The notes: a model not told the origin generated them from the letters alone. Shown: positions 1 through 8,939, numbered from the stretch's first letter. The stretch: DNA of 64,000 nucleotides from Lachnospiraceae bacterium NK3A20 (GCA_900107575.1 FNQX01000016.1:1-64000), one strand, 5' to 3'. Made by a program: numbers and translations.

Positions 1-143
1 CGGAAGCCGGACATTGGGAGTCACTCTGAGGACCGGTAACGTGGATTGCGGTCATAAGTTTGAAAGGACTGCGTCAGCAGGACTTCCAGACTTATGACTG
101 CAATCCACGTCTCCGACATGTGACTCCCAAGTGCGGCTTTCGG
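1..143. repeat. Nested inverted-repeat element, copy 1
   Basis: Seen directly: positions 39-59 and 90-110 form a 21-bp inverted repeat with one mismatch that stays a G-U pair in RNA. The core begins ACGTGGATTGCGG. An outer pair, TTGGGAGTCAC at 14-24 and its complement at 120-130, is perfect, and the imperfect pairing continues to 1-10 and 134-143. The left end may extend beyond the window. The loop is 60-89. The core resembles that of the element at 53227-53538. There is no T-run, so a simple terminator is unlikely. Function unknown. Confidence 0.75.
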
Positions 144-252
144 CAACCCGCCGCCCGCGCAGTCAGGTAATACCTGCGAGCGTCACAGCAGGCCGGAAAG
201 ACCCCGGCCCGAGAAGCCCGCAGCCATGAATGGTCGTCACAGGTTCGCTGTT

Positions 253-678
253 TCAGATCACGAAGCTCAAAAGTCCCAGCTTGCTGACCTCGATTTCCTG
301 AATCTGCAACCCGCGCCGCTTCTTCTCCTCGGGCGAGAGGAGTGCCAGCTCCTGCACCTTCATGACTTCCTGCCGGTACTGCGGCGAGCCGTCCCTCTGC
401 TGCCTGCCGGAGAGCATGACGACGGTCACCTTCGTCCGCAGTTTCGTATAGACCTCAAAGCTCTCATCCTGCGGCCGCAGATAGTACAGGTGACTCTCCA
501 GCGTCGTGTCAGGGGAGACCTCCTTCTCGAAGCACTGCCGGCAGATGTTGCGGAACTTGTAGCTGATGTCCTGGCTGTCGATGATCTCCCGATAACTGTA
601 TTTCGCGCCAAGGTCAATCTTCGTCAGATTGTCCATGACATATTTGTAATCCTGATTGTTCTGTCCTATCATCGTCAT
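253..678 (-). CDS. Unrecognised 141-residue protein, downstream partner of the sigma-like gene
   Basis: I do not recognise this family. The protein is soluble, with no signal peptide or membrane segment. It has charged helical stretches, two cysteines in an ICRQC motif near the middle, and a charged SPEEKKRRG segment near the end. A longer reading frame opens with TTG at 708 inside the upstream gene. I chose the ATG at 678 because it lies four bases after the upstream stop, which suggests translational coupling; a second ATG at 672 is also possible. No strong ribosome binding site is visible at either. The tight spacing suggests a shared role with the sigma-like protein. It is not a frameshifted region 4, because no helix-turn-helix of that kind is visible. 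Confidence 0.6.
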   Translation of the reverse strand: MTMIGQNNQDYKYVMDNLTKIDLGAKYSYREIIDSQDISYKFRNICRQCFEKEVSPDTTLESHLYYLRPQDESFEVYTKLRTKVTVVMLSGRQQRDGSPQYRQEVMKVQELALLSPEEKKRRGLQIQEIEVSKLGLLSFVI

Positions 679-682
679 CTCG

Positions 683-1438
683 TCACTGCCGATAATCAAT
701 CGTCTCAATCTTGTTGCCGGTCAGACGGATCGCATCCATGATCTCATCTTCCGTCAGCTCACCTGCAGACAGGAGCTCCTCGATCGTCACCTTGTGCCCC
801 AGTGTATCCGCGAGTGCATCCGCCTTCGCCTTCACCTTGTTGGCCACCCCCACGGCATCGGCGTCCGCCGCCTTGCTGTGGATGTTCGCCTCAATGAGCT
901 CCTCCATCGCGTTCATGACACGCTCGGCGAGGAACCCCTCGACATCCTGCGGTCCCTCGAGCGGCGCCATCATGCGAACGGAACGCATCAGCTCTTCGTT
1001 GCCCGCGCCGACCAGGTCCTCCATGTAGACGCCCTGGTTGAGATAGAGCCGCGAGATATCCAGCACCTTCGGCAGCATGTAAGTTGCAAGGTCCTGCTGC
1101 GCCTGTCCGTCTCCCGCCATCGCGTTGATCTTGATGGCATCGAATACGCCGTCCTCCGGCAGTTCAATCGCCGCGATCATTTCCCTGTAGTCCGCGAAAT
1201 AGTCGTGGTCCTCTTCGTTCATGTTGTTGTCAGGATCGGGATTCGTCTCCCCCTCGATGCCGATACTGGCAGCCGAGAGATAGTCCTTGACCGTCTGCAG
1301 CTGATCGTCCGAGAGATCCATCCCCTCGAACGCCTTCTGCAGCTGATCATTCGTGATCATGTTGTGATTCTTGCCGGCCGCGCGCACCAGTGCCTCGAGC
1401 ATCCTGGTGAACGCCGCCTGTCTGTCCATTTCGTTCAT
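683..1438 (-). CDS. Sigma-70-like protein without region 4
   Basis: The 251-residue protein has the layout of a primary-type sigma factor but stops early. Residues 25-62 resemble region 1.1. Residues 121-157 resemble region 2.1-2.2, with the pattern YMEDLVGAGNEEL where sigma factors have a DLIQEGN-type core-binding motif. Residues 197-240 resemble region 3, including VKAKADALADTLG and a following two-helix unit. An acidic linker lies at 63-80. There is no region 4, so it should not recognise a -35 element in the usual way, and the aromatic promoter-melting residues of region 2.3 are not evident. It may bind core RNA polymerase as a specialised or regulatory subunit. Function is inferred from this resemblance only. 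It is followed closely by the gene at 253-678. Confidence 0.6.
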   Translation of the reverse strand: MNEMDRQAAFTRMLEALVRAAGKNHNMITNDQLQKAFEGMDLSDDQLQTVKDYLSAASIGIEGETNPDPDNNMNEEDHDYFADYREMIAAIELPEDGVFDAIKINAMAGDGQAQQDLATYMLPKVLDISRLYLNQGVYMEDLVGAGNEELMRSVRMMAPLEGPQDVEGFLAERVMNAMEELIEANIHSKAADADAVGVANKVKAKADALADTLGHKVTIEELLSAGELTEDEIMDAIRLTGNKIETIDYRQ

Positions 1439-1457
1439 ATTCCATCTTTCCTTATAA

Positions 1458-2468
1458 TCAATCCATTGCCTTCGGTCCCTGCCCGCTCACCGCGTGTACG
1501 TGGTGGAACAGGTGATCCTGGCAGAATTCGTAACTTCCCTCGCACTTGCTGCAGTAGCGGAATTCCAGCGTCGGATCATCCAGCTCCGTCCTGCCGCAGA
1601 TCGCGCATCTGTGGTGGGTTCTGCCGGCCGGCCGCATCTGTGCTGCCGTGGGCCGGGATGCACTCTGCCTGCCCGTCGCAGTTGTATGCGGGGCGCCTGT
1701 TGTTTGCGCTCCGCGCCAGGTACCGGATACCGCACGCCGGAAGTCTGCCCGTCGCTTCATCTCTTTTGGGTTGAACCTGTGAAGAGTGCTCCGTCTCGTT
1801 CGCCAGAAGAAGATCAGGAAATTGACAAGGGACGCCGCGATCGCGATGCAGACGAAATAGTAGCCGCTGACCGCGTAAGTGATGAACTCGTAGCCCAGGA
1901 TCACGGCATAGGCGATGCCAAGCCACTTCACCCTCAGAGGCAGAATGAACATGAACAGCACCGTCGCGTCCGGGAAAGTCGCGGCATACCCGAAGAAAAT
2001 CGACATGCAGACGTAGTAAGTGCTGAAATAGTACGAGGTCAGAGCAAAATACGACGACGCAGCCTCCGTGGAGGCAAGGAGCGTTTCCCCATTCGTCAGA
2101 TAGGCCATGCCCATGTGCAGGAAGGCGCCGAGAATCGTGAAGAACAGGCCCGAGAAAATGTAGAGATTGTATTCCCAGGTGCCCCATACGCGCTCGAGTG
2201 CCGTGCCGATCGAGTAGTAGAACAGCATCGCGATGAGCACGAAGACGAAATTGGATCCGTCCGGTGGCACCAGTACCCAGGTGATCAGGCGCCAGATCTG
2301 TCCGTGCAGGATCGCGTACGGATTCAGCGTGAGGAAGGAGAGAAAATCCGCGTTCACCGCCTGCAGCACGTACCCGAAACCATAACAGATGATGACAATG
2401 AGCGAGAGGTTGCTGACCGCGTACCTCCGTAAATGTTTTTCCAGCCAGTTGATGATGTGATCGATCAT
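1458..2468 (-). CDS. Rhomboid-like membrane protein with C-terminal zinc-binding tail
   Basis: The 336-residue protein has about six hydrophobic segments in residues 15-220 and a rhomboid/Der1-like arrangement, including a WRLITW motif after the first helix. The GxSG serine motif expected in rhomboid proteases is not visible; the equivalent stretch reads FFGYAATFP, so it is probably proteolytically inactive. The C-terminal tail is cytoplasmic, basic and alanine/threonine rich, and ends in a compact CAIC, CSKC, C, H cluster that looks like a zinc ribbon. The start at 2468 was chosen because MIDHIINWLEKH begins the first amphipathic helix and AGGA lies upstream. The longer frame to 2528 adds 20 unlikely residues. 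It sits upstream of the sigma-like gene, 19 bases away, so they are probably cotranscribed. Confidence 0.7.
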   Translation of the reverse strand: MIDHIINWLEKHLRRYAVSNLSLIVIICYGFGYVLQAVNADFLSFLTLNPYAILHGQIWRLITWVLVPPDGSNFVFVLIAMLFYYSIGTALERVWGTWEYNLYIFSGLFFTILGAFLHMGMAYLTNGETLLASTEAASSYFALTSYYFSTYYVCMSIFFGYAATFPDATVLFMFILPLRVKWLGIAYAVILGYEFITYAVSGYYFVCIAIAASLVNFLIFFWRTRRSTLHRFNPKEMKRRADFRRAVSGTWRGAQTTGAPHTTATGRQSASRPTAAQMRPAGRTHHRCAICGRTELDDPTLEFRYCSKCEGSYEFCQDHLFHHVHAVSGQGPKAMD

Positions 2469-2544
2469 ATGAATTCCATATCCTGGGGCTCTATATATTT
2501 GGTAGCAACCGCCCCATCTTTCTGTCAAAGTCTATCATCGTGAA

Positions 2545-2579
2545 AATAAAAAGGCAACGCCAACGCTTGTGGCAAGGCC
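2545..2579 (-). terminator. Terminator-like hairpin upstream of the rhomboid-like gene
   Basis: On the minus strand an imperfect stem (GGC...GCCA paired with TGGC...GCC, 2553-2579) is followed by a run of T at 2545-2552. It lies 77 bases in front of the start at 2468 rather than behind a gene, so it could be a leader attenuator or a stop for spurious divergent transcription. Low confidence. Confidence 0.3.
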
Positions 2580-2631
2580 CCTGCAGCCATTGTCTTTACA
2601 CACTTTTAAGATTTTGGCACCCTGGGTTTCA

Positions 2632-2660
2632 TTGTAAAATGATTGTGCGCGACTTATAAT
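2632..2660 (+). promoter_or_regulatory. Promoter of the activase-related gene
   Basis: TTGTAA (2632-2637) and TATAAT (2655-2660) are separated by 17 bases, a good housekeeping-sigma promoter. It lies 48 bases before the GTG start at 2708. Confidence 0.75.
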
Positions 2661-2707
2661 TCACAATTAGCCTTGAGATTCATTTAGACGATCAGGAGTT
2701 ATACGCA

Positions 2708-5700
2708 GTGATATCAAAAGATTACACCTTAGGAATTGACGTCGGATCCACCACAGTCAAGGTGGCTGTCATGGATGCCGACAGGAATTTATGCTTCGGC
2801 GAATACAAGCGTCACCACGCGGAAATCCGCGAGACGATTTACGCATTGTTGAATGATGCGCACAAACAGCTGGGCGATGTTGTCGTTCACCCTGTCATCA
2901 CGGGCTCCGGCGGCCTCTCCATCGCGAACGCCCTCGGCATCCCCTTTGTCCAGGAGGTTGTCGCCGAGGCAGCCGCGATCGAACAGCTCGCGCCCCTCAC
3001 CGACGTGGCGATCGAACTTGGCGGCGAAGACGCGAAGATCATGTATTTCGAGAATGGCAATGTCGAAGAGCGAATGAATGGCACCTGCGCCGGTGGCACA
3101 GGCTCTTTCATTGACCAGATGGCAGCCCTCTTGCAGACTGACGCAGCAGGGCTCAACGAGTATGCGAAGGACTACGAGTCCCTCTATACCATCGCGGCCA
3201 GATGCGGCGTGTTCGCAAAGAGCGACATCCAGCCCCTCATCAATGACGGCGCAAGGAAAGAGGACCTTGCGGCGTCCATTTTCCAGTCCGTTGTCATCCA
3301 GACGATCTCCGGCCTTGCCCAGGGCAAACCGATTCGCGGCCACGTGGCCTTCCTCGGCGGTCCCCTGCACTTCCTCTCCGAGCTGAAGGCAGCCTTCATC
3401 CGGGAGCTGCACCTCGACAAGGAGCACGTCATCGAAGTTCAGAATTCGCACCTCTTCCCTGCCATGGGCTCCGCCTTCAGCGCAAAGGAAGAGAATTCGA
3501 TCGGCCTCTCCGAGCTCATTGACAAGACCTCCCGCCCTCTGAAGATCGAGATGGAAGTCCACCGCATGGAGCCCCTCTTCGATTCCGAGGAGGAGTATGC
3601 CGCGTTCTCCCGGCGCCACGGTCAGTACAAGGTGAAGACCGGCGATCTGAAACACTATCACGGCACGGCTTTCCTCGGCATTGATGCCGGCTCTACGACG
3701 ACGAAGCTCGCGCTCGTGGGTGAGCAGGGCGAGCTCCTCTGGAGTTTCTATTCCTCCAACAACGGCTCTCCCATCAAGACCGCGATCCGCGGCATCACCG
3801 AGCTCGACCACAAGATGCCGAAGGATGTCGCGATCTCCGGCGGCTGCTCCACCGGCTACGGCGAAGCCCTGCTCAAGAGTGCCTTCAAGCTGGACTGGGG
3901 AGAAGTCGAGACCATTGCACACTATTACGGTGCCTCCTATTTCGACCCGAAGGTCGACTGCATTCTCGACATCGGCGGTCAGGATATGAAGTGCATCCGC
4001 ATCCGAAACGGCGCGGTGGATTCCGTGACGCTGAACGAGGCCTGCTCCTCCGGTTGCGGCTCCTTCATCGAGACCTTTGCCAAGTCCCTCTCCTACACGG
4101 TGCAGGATTTCGCGAAGGCCGCGCTGTTCGCAGAGCACCCGATCGACCTCGGCACCCGTTGCACCGTATTCATGAATTCGAGGGTGAAACAGGCGCAGAA
4201 GGAAGGTGCTTCCGTGCCCGACATCAGCGCGGGCCTTGCCTACTCTGTCATCAAGAACGCGCTGTTCAAGGTGATGAAGGTCTCCTCCGCCGAGGAGCTT
4301 GGCAACAACATCGTCGTCCAGGGCGGCACCTTCTACAATGATGCCGTGCTGCGCGCTTTAGAGAAAATAGCAGACGGCCAGGTCATCCGTCCCGACATCG
4401 CGGGTATCATGGGCGCGTTCGGTGCTGCCCTCATCGCGAGGGAGCGGTTCGACAAAGACACGCCGACCTCCATGCTCTCCTTCGAAGAGATGGAGAATCT
4501 CACGTTCGAGACAACCCTCTCGAACTGCGGACGCTGCAACAACAACTGCCGCCTTACGGTCAACCATTTCTCCGATGGCAGGAAGTTCATCTCCGGCAAC
4601 CGCTGTGAGAGAGGCCTCGGCATCGAGAAAACCGACAACGGCATTCCGAATATTTATAAATACAAGATGCAGCGCATCTTCGGCTACAAGCCGCTGACGA
4701 AACAGGAAGCGGTGCGCGGCACGGTCGGCATCCCGAGAGTCCTCAACATGTACGAGAACTATCCGTTCTGGTACACGTTCTTCACTGCGCTCAAATACCG
4801 CGTGATCCTCTCCCCGCCGTCCACACACAAGATTTATGAGCTCGGCATCGAATCCATTCCTTCCGATACCGAATGCTATCCCGCGAAAATCACCCACGGC
4901 CACATCCAGTGGCTGATCCGGCAGAATGTTGACTTCATCTTCTACCCGTCCCTGTTCTATGAGCGGCCCGAGTTCAAGGAAGCCGACAACCACTACAACT
5001 GCCCGATCGTGACCTCCTACCCGGAGAACATACGGAACAATGTTGAGGAGATCATGTCGGGACAGGTGCGCTTTAGTCAGCCCTTCATGGCCTTCACCGA
5101 TCTCGATACGGTAACCTCCGCGCTCAAAAAGGAGTTCGGCGAGCTGCCTGCAAAGGAAGTTGCGGATGCTGCGAAGAAGGCATGGGACGAACTCGCGCAG
5201 TGCCGGACCGATATCCAGCACGAGGGCGAGGACATTCTGCGCTTCTGTGAAGAGAACCACGTGCCCGGCATCGTCCTTGCCGGCCGCCCTTACCACCTGG
5301 ATCCCGAGATCAACCACGGCATCCCCGAGATGATCAACTCCTACGGATTCGCTGTGCTCTCCGAGGACTCTGTCTGCCACCTGGCCCACGCCGAGCACCC
5401 GCTCGTCGTCCTCGACCAGTGGATGTACCATTCGAGACTTTATGCAGCTGCAAGCTTTGTGAAGACGCGGGATGACCTCGACATGATCCAGCTGAACTCG
5501 TTCGGCTGCGGCGTCGATGCCGTGACGACCGACCAGGTGAACGATATCCTCTCCGGCTCGGACAAGATTTATACCTGTCTCAAGATCGACGAGGTCAACA
5601 ACCTTGGCGCCGCGAGAATTCGTGTCCGCTCTCTCATCGCCGCGATCCGCATCCGAAAGAAGAAACATCAGAAACGGGAGCTCCACTCTTCCGCGGTGAA

Positions 5701-6994
5701 GAAGGTACCGTTCACCGAGAAGATGTTCGAAGAGAAGTACACAATCCTCTGCCCGCAGATGAGCCCGATTCACTTCGATCTCATTGAGCCCGCGGCGAGG
5801 AGCTGCGGCTACAACCTTGTGCTCATGCGCAACGACAACCGCACGGCCGTGGACTACGGCCTGAAATACGTGAACAACGACGCCTGCTACCCTTCCTTGT
5901 TCGTCGTGGGGCAGGTGATGGAGGCGCTCTCCTCCGGCCAATACGACCTGGATCACACCGCGGTCATCATGTCTCAGACAGGCGGCGGGTGCCGTGCGTC
6001 CAACTATGTCGGCTTCATCCGCCGTGCCCTCAAGAAGGCGGGCATGGAGCAGGTACCGGTGATCTCCGCGAATCTCTCGGGCCTCGAGGGCAATCCCGGC
6101 TTCAAGATCACGCTGCCGTTTGTCACAAGACTTGCGTTTGCTGTTGTTTTCGGGGATGTGCTGATGAAGTGTGTGTACCGCATGCGCCCGTACGAACTCA
6201 CGAAGGGCTCGGTACAGGCCATGTACGACAGATGGCAGAAGCGCTGCATTGATTTCCTGGAAAACACGAAAGGCATTCCGGTACGCAAGGTTCAGAAGCT
6301 GTGTATCGAAATGATCCACGATTTCGATAACATTCCGATCAACGAGAATCTTCGAAAGCCCCGCGTCGGTGTCGTCGGAGAGATCCTGGTCAAGTACAGC
6401 TACGCGGCGAACAACCACCTCGTGGAGACCCTGGAGAAAGAGGGCGCGGAAGCCGTCGTTCCGGATCTTATGGGCTTCATGCTCTACTGTTTCTACAACC
6501 AGATTTACAAGGCGGAATACCTCGGTACCAGCAAAAAGACAGCGATTGGCATGAGTGCCTCGATCCACGCGATCGAAGACATCATCTTAAAGCCGATCTA
6601 CAAGGCCTATGAGAAGAGCCGCCACTTCGAGCGCCCCGCCAGCATCTACACGCTGGTGAAATACGCAGAGCCCATCGTCTCCATCGGCAACCAGACCGGA
6701 GAAGGCTGGTTCCTGACAGGAGAAATGGTCGAGCTGGTGAAGAGCGGCGTGCCGAACATCATCTGCATCCAGCCGTTCGGGTGTCTCCCGAACCACGTGG
6801 TCGGCAAGGGCGTCGCCAAGAAGATGCGGCGCATGTATCCCGAGACGAATCTCGCCGCGATTGACTACGATCCCGGTGCGTCCGAGGTCAACCAGCTGAA
6901 CCGGATCAAGCTCCTGCTCGCCGGCGCACAGAAAAACCTGCAGAAGCAGGAAGAGAACACGCAGAAGGAAGAGTCAGACCGTCAGGCATCATAG
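2708..6994 (+). CDS. Acyl-CoA dehydratase activase-related giant protein
   Basis: The 1428-residue protein joins two BadF/HgdC-type ATPase modules (about residues 5-260 and 325-590) to C-terminal domains related to 2-hydroxyacyl-CoA dehydratase subunits (about 650-1400). Each ATPase module opens with a phosphate-binding motif (GIDVGSTTVK and GIDAGSTTTK), and both carry the cysteine motifs of iron-sulfur activases (GTCAGGTGSF and SSGCGSF). A CGRCNNNC cluster near residue 620 starts the middle domain. In the family, such activases use ATP to drive an electron into a dehydratase; the giant fused form is common in Clostridia but its substrate is unknown. The GTG start is chosen for CAGGAG at 2691. 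No dehydratase subunit genes lie nearby. It is monocistronic, with its own promoter and terminator. Confidence 0.85.
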   Translation: MISKDYTLGIDVGSTTVKVAVMDADRNLCFGEYKRHHAEIRETIYALLNDAHKQLGDVVVHPVITGSGGLSIANALGIPFVQEVVAEAAAIEQLAPLTDVAIELGGEDAKIMYFENGNVEERMNGTCAGGTGSFIDQMAALLQTDAAGLNEYAKDYESLYTIAARCGVFAKSDIQPLINDGARKEDLAASIFQSVVIQTISGLAQGKPIRGHVAFLGGPLHFLSELKAAFIRELHLDKEHVIEVQNSHLFPAMGSAFSAKEENSIGLSELIDKTSRPLKIEMEVHRMEPLFDSEEEYAAFSRRHGQYKVKTGDLKHYHGTAFLGIDAGSTTTKLALVGEQGELLWSFYSSNNGSPIKTAIRGITELDHKMPKDVAISGGCSTGYGEALLKSAFKLDWGEVETIAHYYGASYFDPKVDCILDIGGQDMKCIRIRNGAVDSVTLNEACSSGCGSFIETFAKSLSYTVQDFAKAALFAEHPIDLGTRCTVFMNSRVKQAQKEGASVPDISAGLAYSVIKNALFKVMKVSSAEELGNNIVVQGGTFYNDAVLRALEKIADGQVIRPDIAGIMGAFGAALIARERFDKDTPTSMLSFEEMENLTFETTLSNCGRCNNNCRLTVNHFSDGRKFISGNRCERGLGIEKTDNGIPNIYKYKMQRIFGYKPLTKQEAVRGTVGIPRVLNMYENYPFWYTFFTALKYRVILSPPSTHKIYELGIESIPSDTECYPAKITHGHIQWLIRQNVDFIFYPSLFYERPEFKEADNHYNCPIVTSYPENIRNNVEEIMSGQVRFSQPFMAFTDLDTVTSALKKEFGELPAKEVADAAKKAWDELAQCRTDIQHEGEDILRFCEENHVPGIVLAGRPYHLDPEINHGIPEMINSYGFAVLSEDSVCHLAHAEHPLVVLDQWMYHSRLYAAASFVKTRDDLDMIQLNSFGCGVDAVTTDQVNDILSGSDKIYTCLKIDEVNNLGAARIRVRSLIAAIRIRKKKHQKRELHSSAVKKVPFTEKMFEEKYTILCPQMSPIHFDLIEPAARSCGYNLVLMRNDNRTAVDYGLKYVNNDACYPSLFVVGQVMEALSSGQYDLDHTAVIMSQTGGGCRASNYVGFIRRALKKAGMEQVPVISANLSGLEGNPGFKITLPFVTRLAFAVVFGDVLMKCVYRMRPYELTKGSVQAMYDRWQKRCIDFLENTKGIPVRKVQKLCIEMIHDFDNIPINENLRKPRVGVVGEILVKYSYAANNHLVETLEKEGAEAVVPDLMGFMLYCFYNQIYKAEYLGTSKKTAIGMSASIHAIEDIILKPIYKAYEKSRHFERPASIYTLVKYAEPIVSIGNQTGEGWFLTGEMVELVKSGVPNIICIQPFGCLPNHVVGKGVAKKMRRMYPETNLAAIDYDPGASEVNQLNRIKLLLAGAQKNLQKQEENTQKEESDRQAS

Positions 6995-7042
6995 ACCGCC
7001 AGGCATCATAGAAGTTCACAAAACTCATAAGAAAACTCATGG

Positions 7043-7082
7043 CAAAGGGACATCAATCATATTCGTGACTGATGTCCCTTTT
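7043..7082. terminator. Intrinsic terminator after the activase-related gene
   Basis: AAAGGGACATCA and its complement form a strong stem, followed by TTTT on the plus strand. On the minus strand the same stem is followed by only TTT, so it may also end a transcript coming from the promoter at 7531-7559. Confidence 0.8.
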
Positions 7083-7524
7083 ACTGCTCACTGTCCAACG
7101 GTAACGACCTCCTTTTGGATTGTGATCTTATGACTTCGGCTTTCGTTCCATTACGCTCTCGCTCTCATTGTTCTGATTGAACTGTGATGTCTCCGCTCCT
7201 GGCCTCTCCTTTGTTTTCCTTCTGTTATCATCCGTAGGATCGTTTCATCAGAGGTCTCACCTCTCAATGTGATCATCGCCTGGATGTTTCATACGGTACT
7301 CGTCTTAGGAGCTGTCCGCTGGAAGATTACCACCACGAAGATTAATGTACTTGAATTCCGAGTGTTTGTCTGTTCTTGTTATGGTTCTGTGGACCTTGAC
7401 TATTCGGGGGGATTATACCTTCCTTTCCTGACTATTTCCTCTTCCGCTCACCTGTTTCAGATGTTTCCGGAGCTGACCTCGAGGATGAGGAAAACCTTTG
7501 TTCTTATTTGTTTTCTCTCTTGTT
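7043..7524 (-). ncRNA. Candidate non-coding RNA in a 540-base gene-free tract
   Basis: Between the plus-strand terminator and glyA there is no convincing gene, yet a near-consensus minus-strand promoter (7531-7559) points into it. The predicted transcript of about 480 bases would end at the stem at 7043-7082. It is rich in A and G and AT-richer than its surroundings. It can form a nested stem (ATTTCCTC at 7434-7441 with GAGGAAA near 7487, enclosing GCTC/GAGC) and a hairpin at 7250-7264 (AGAGGT-ctc-ACCTCT). I looked for RNase P, tmRNA and SRP hallmarks and found none. It could instead be a decayed gene: one stop-to-stop minus frame of 35 codons near 7300-7405 ends in NLPADSS, with no start. 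Function unknown. Confidence 0.4.
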
Positions 7525-7530
7525 GTCTAT

Positions 7531-7559
7531 AATATAATCCCCGCCGGATAAGTTGTCAA
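7531..7559 (-). promoter_or_regulatory. Near-consensus orphan promoter
   Basis: On the minus strand TTGACA (7554-7559) and TATATT (7531-7536) are spaced by exactly 17 bases. It lies downstream of glyA and is followed by no open reading frame. Confidence 0.65.
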
Positions 7560-7621
7560 TCTAATGAAGGCCTGTATTTATATTATCTGTATTTTCGTAA
7601 TAGTGGTGTCAATTCTGTCAC

Positions 7622-8875
7622 TTACTCTGCAAGGTAAGAGGTCAGAGGATACTTCGCCGTGATGTCCGCGACGATAGCCGCCGCCTTCGGGATGCCCTCT
7701 TCCTTCTCCTTGATGACGCAGGCAATCGCCTGTGCAACCTGGTCACAGTCATCCGTCGTAAGGCCTCTTGTCGTCACGGAAGGCGTGCCGAGGCGGATGC
7801 CGGAGGTAACGAACGGAGATCTCTGCTCATTGGGGATCGTGTTCTTGTTCGCCGTGATGTGCGCCTCATCAAGCCACGCTTCCACCTCCTTGCCGGTCAG
7901 ATCATCTCTCGTGAGGTCGATCAGCATCAGATGGTTGTCCGTGCCGCCGGAGACAATGTCAACACCGCGGGACATCAGGCCATTCGCGAGTGCCTTCGCG
8001 TTGTCCAGAATGCCCTGCTGATAGGTCCTGAATTCCGGCTGCAGCGCTTCCTTGAAGCAGACAGCCTTGGCTGCGATGACGTGCTCTAAGGGGCCACCCT
8101 GGATGCCGGGGAAAACTGCCTTATTCAGCTTATGCTCCTTCGCGAACTCTGCGGAGGAGAGGATCAGGCCGCCTCTGGGTCCGCGCAGTGTCTTGTGTGT
8201 CGTTGTTGTCACGACGTCGCACCACGGGAACGGAGACGGATGAAGGCCTGCCGCAACGAGGCCCGCGATGTGCGCAATATCCGCCATGAGAATCGCACCG
8301 CAGGCGTCGGCTGCCTCCCGGAACTTCTTGAAGTCAATGGTTCTCGCGTAAGCGGAGGCGCCGGCGATGATGAGCCTTGGCTTGTTCTCTACCGCCAACT
8401 GCATGAGCGCGTCATAGTCGATAAAACCGTTCTCATCCACGCCGTAGGGCACGACCTTGTAATAGGAACCGGAGATATTGGCAGGCGAGCCGTGGGTTAA
8501 GTGTCCGCCCTGGTTTAAGTTCATCCCCATCAGCGTGTCACCCGGCTGCAGGAGCGCGTACTCGACCGCAAGGTTTGCCTGCGCGCCGGAGTGCGGCTGA
8601 ACATTCGCATAGGTGCAGCCAAAGAGCTGCTCTGCTCTCTCAATCGCCAGATTCTCGACGATGTCCACACACTGGCAGCCGCCATAGTAACGGTGTCCGG
8701 GATAGCCTTCCGCGTACTTATTGGTGAGAGGGCTGCCCATGGCCGCCATGACCGCCTTGCTGACCCAGTTCTCCGAAGCGATCAGTTCCAGGTGATCATT
8801 CTGCCTTTTGATCTCACTCTCGATCGCTGCCGCAATTTCCGGGTCTTCTCTTCTGACTTCCTCAAATGAATACAT
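7622..8875 (-). CDS. glyA: Serine hydroxymethyltransferase
   Basis: GlyA interconverts serine and glycine with tetrahydrofolate, giving 5,10-methylene-THF for one-carbon metabolism in the cytoplasm. The 417-residue length is normal. The N-terminal [10 protein letters not shown] motif, the substrate-site [10 protein letters not shown], and the PLP-lysine motif [13 protein letters not shown] (about residues 219-231) are all present. The start at 8875 is supported by GGAGGTAAG eight bases upstream. It is transcribed alone from the promoter at 8940-8967; the next gene upstream, a glycosyltransferase, ends 189 bases away. Confidence 0.96.
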   Translation of the reverse strand: MYSFEEVRREDPEIAAAIESEIKRQNDHLELIASENWVSKAVMAAMGSPLTNKYAEGYPGHRYYGGCQCVDIVENLAIERAEQLFGCTYANVQPHSGAQANLAVEYALLQPGDTLMGMNLNQGGHLTHGSPANISGSYYKVVPYGVDENGFIDYDALMQLAVENKPRLIIAGASAYARTIDFKKFREAADACGAILMADIAHIAGLVAAGLHPSPFPWCDVVTTTTHKTLRGPRGGLILSSAEFAKEHKLNKAVFPGIQGGPLEHVIAAKAVCFKEALQPEFRTYQQGILDNAKALANGLMSRGVDIVSGGTDNHLMLIDLTRDDLTGKEVEAWLDEAHITANKNTIPNEQRSPFVTSGIRLGTPSVTTRGLTTDDCDQVAQAIACVIKEKEEGIPKAAAIVADITAKYPLTSYLAE

Positions 8876-8939
8876 GTTCCCTTACCTCCAGCCATAATCT
8901 TCTATTGATTTAAAGCAGTAAAGTGACGCATCAAGTGTC

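Noticed and set aside
2789-6568. Very long minus-strand frames (449 and 736 codons) opposite the activase gene
   Set aside because: They mirror codon bias of the plus-strand gene, which has family motifs along its whole length; the antisense products show none.
7269-7532. An 87-codon plus-strand reading frame in the gap before glyA
   Set aside because: It starts with GTG without a ribosome binding site, has unusual composition (rich in Cys, Phe and Leu), and lies antisense to the better supported transcript.
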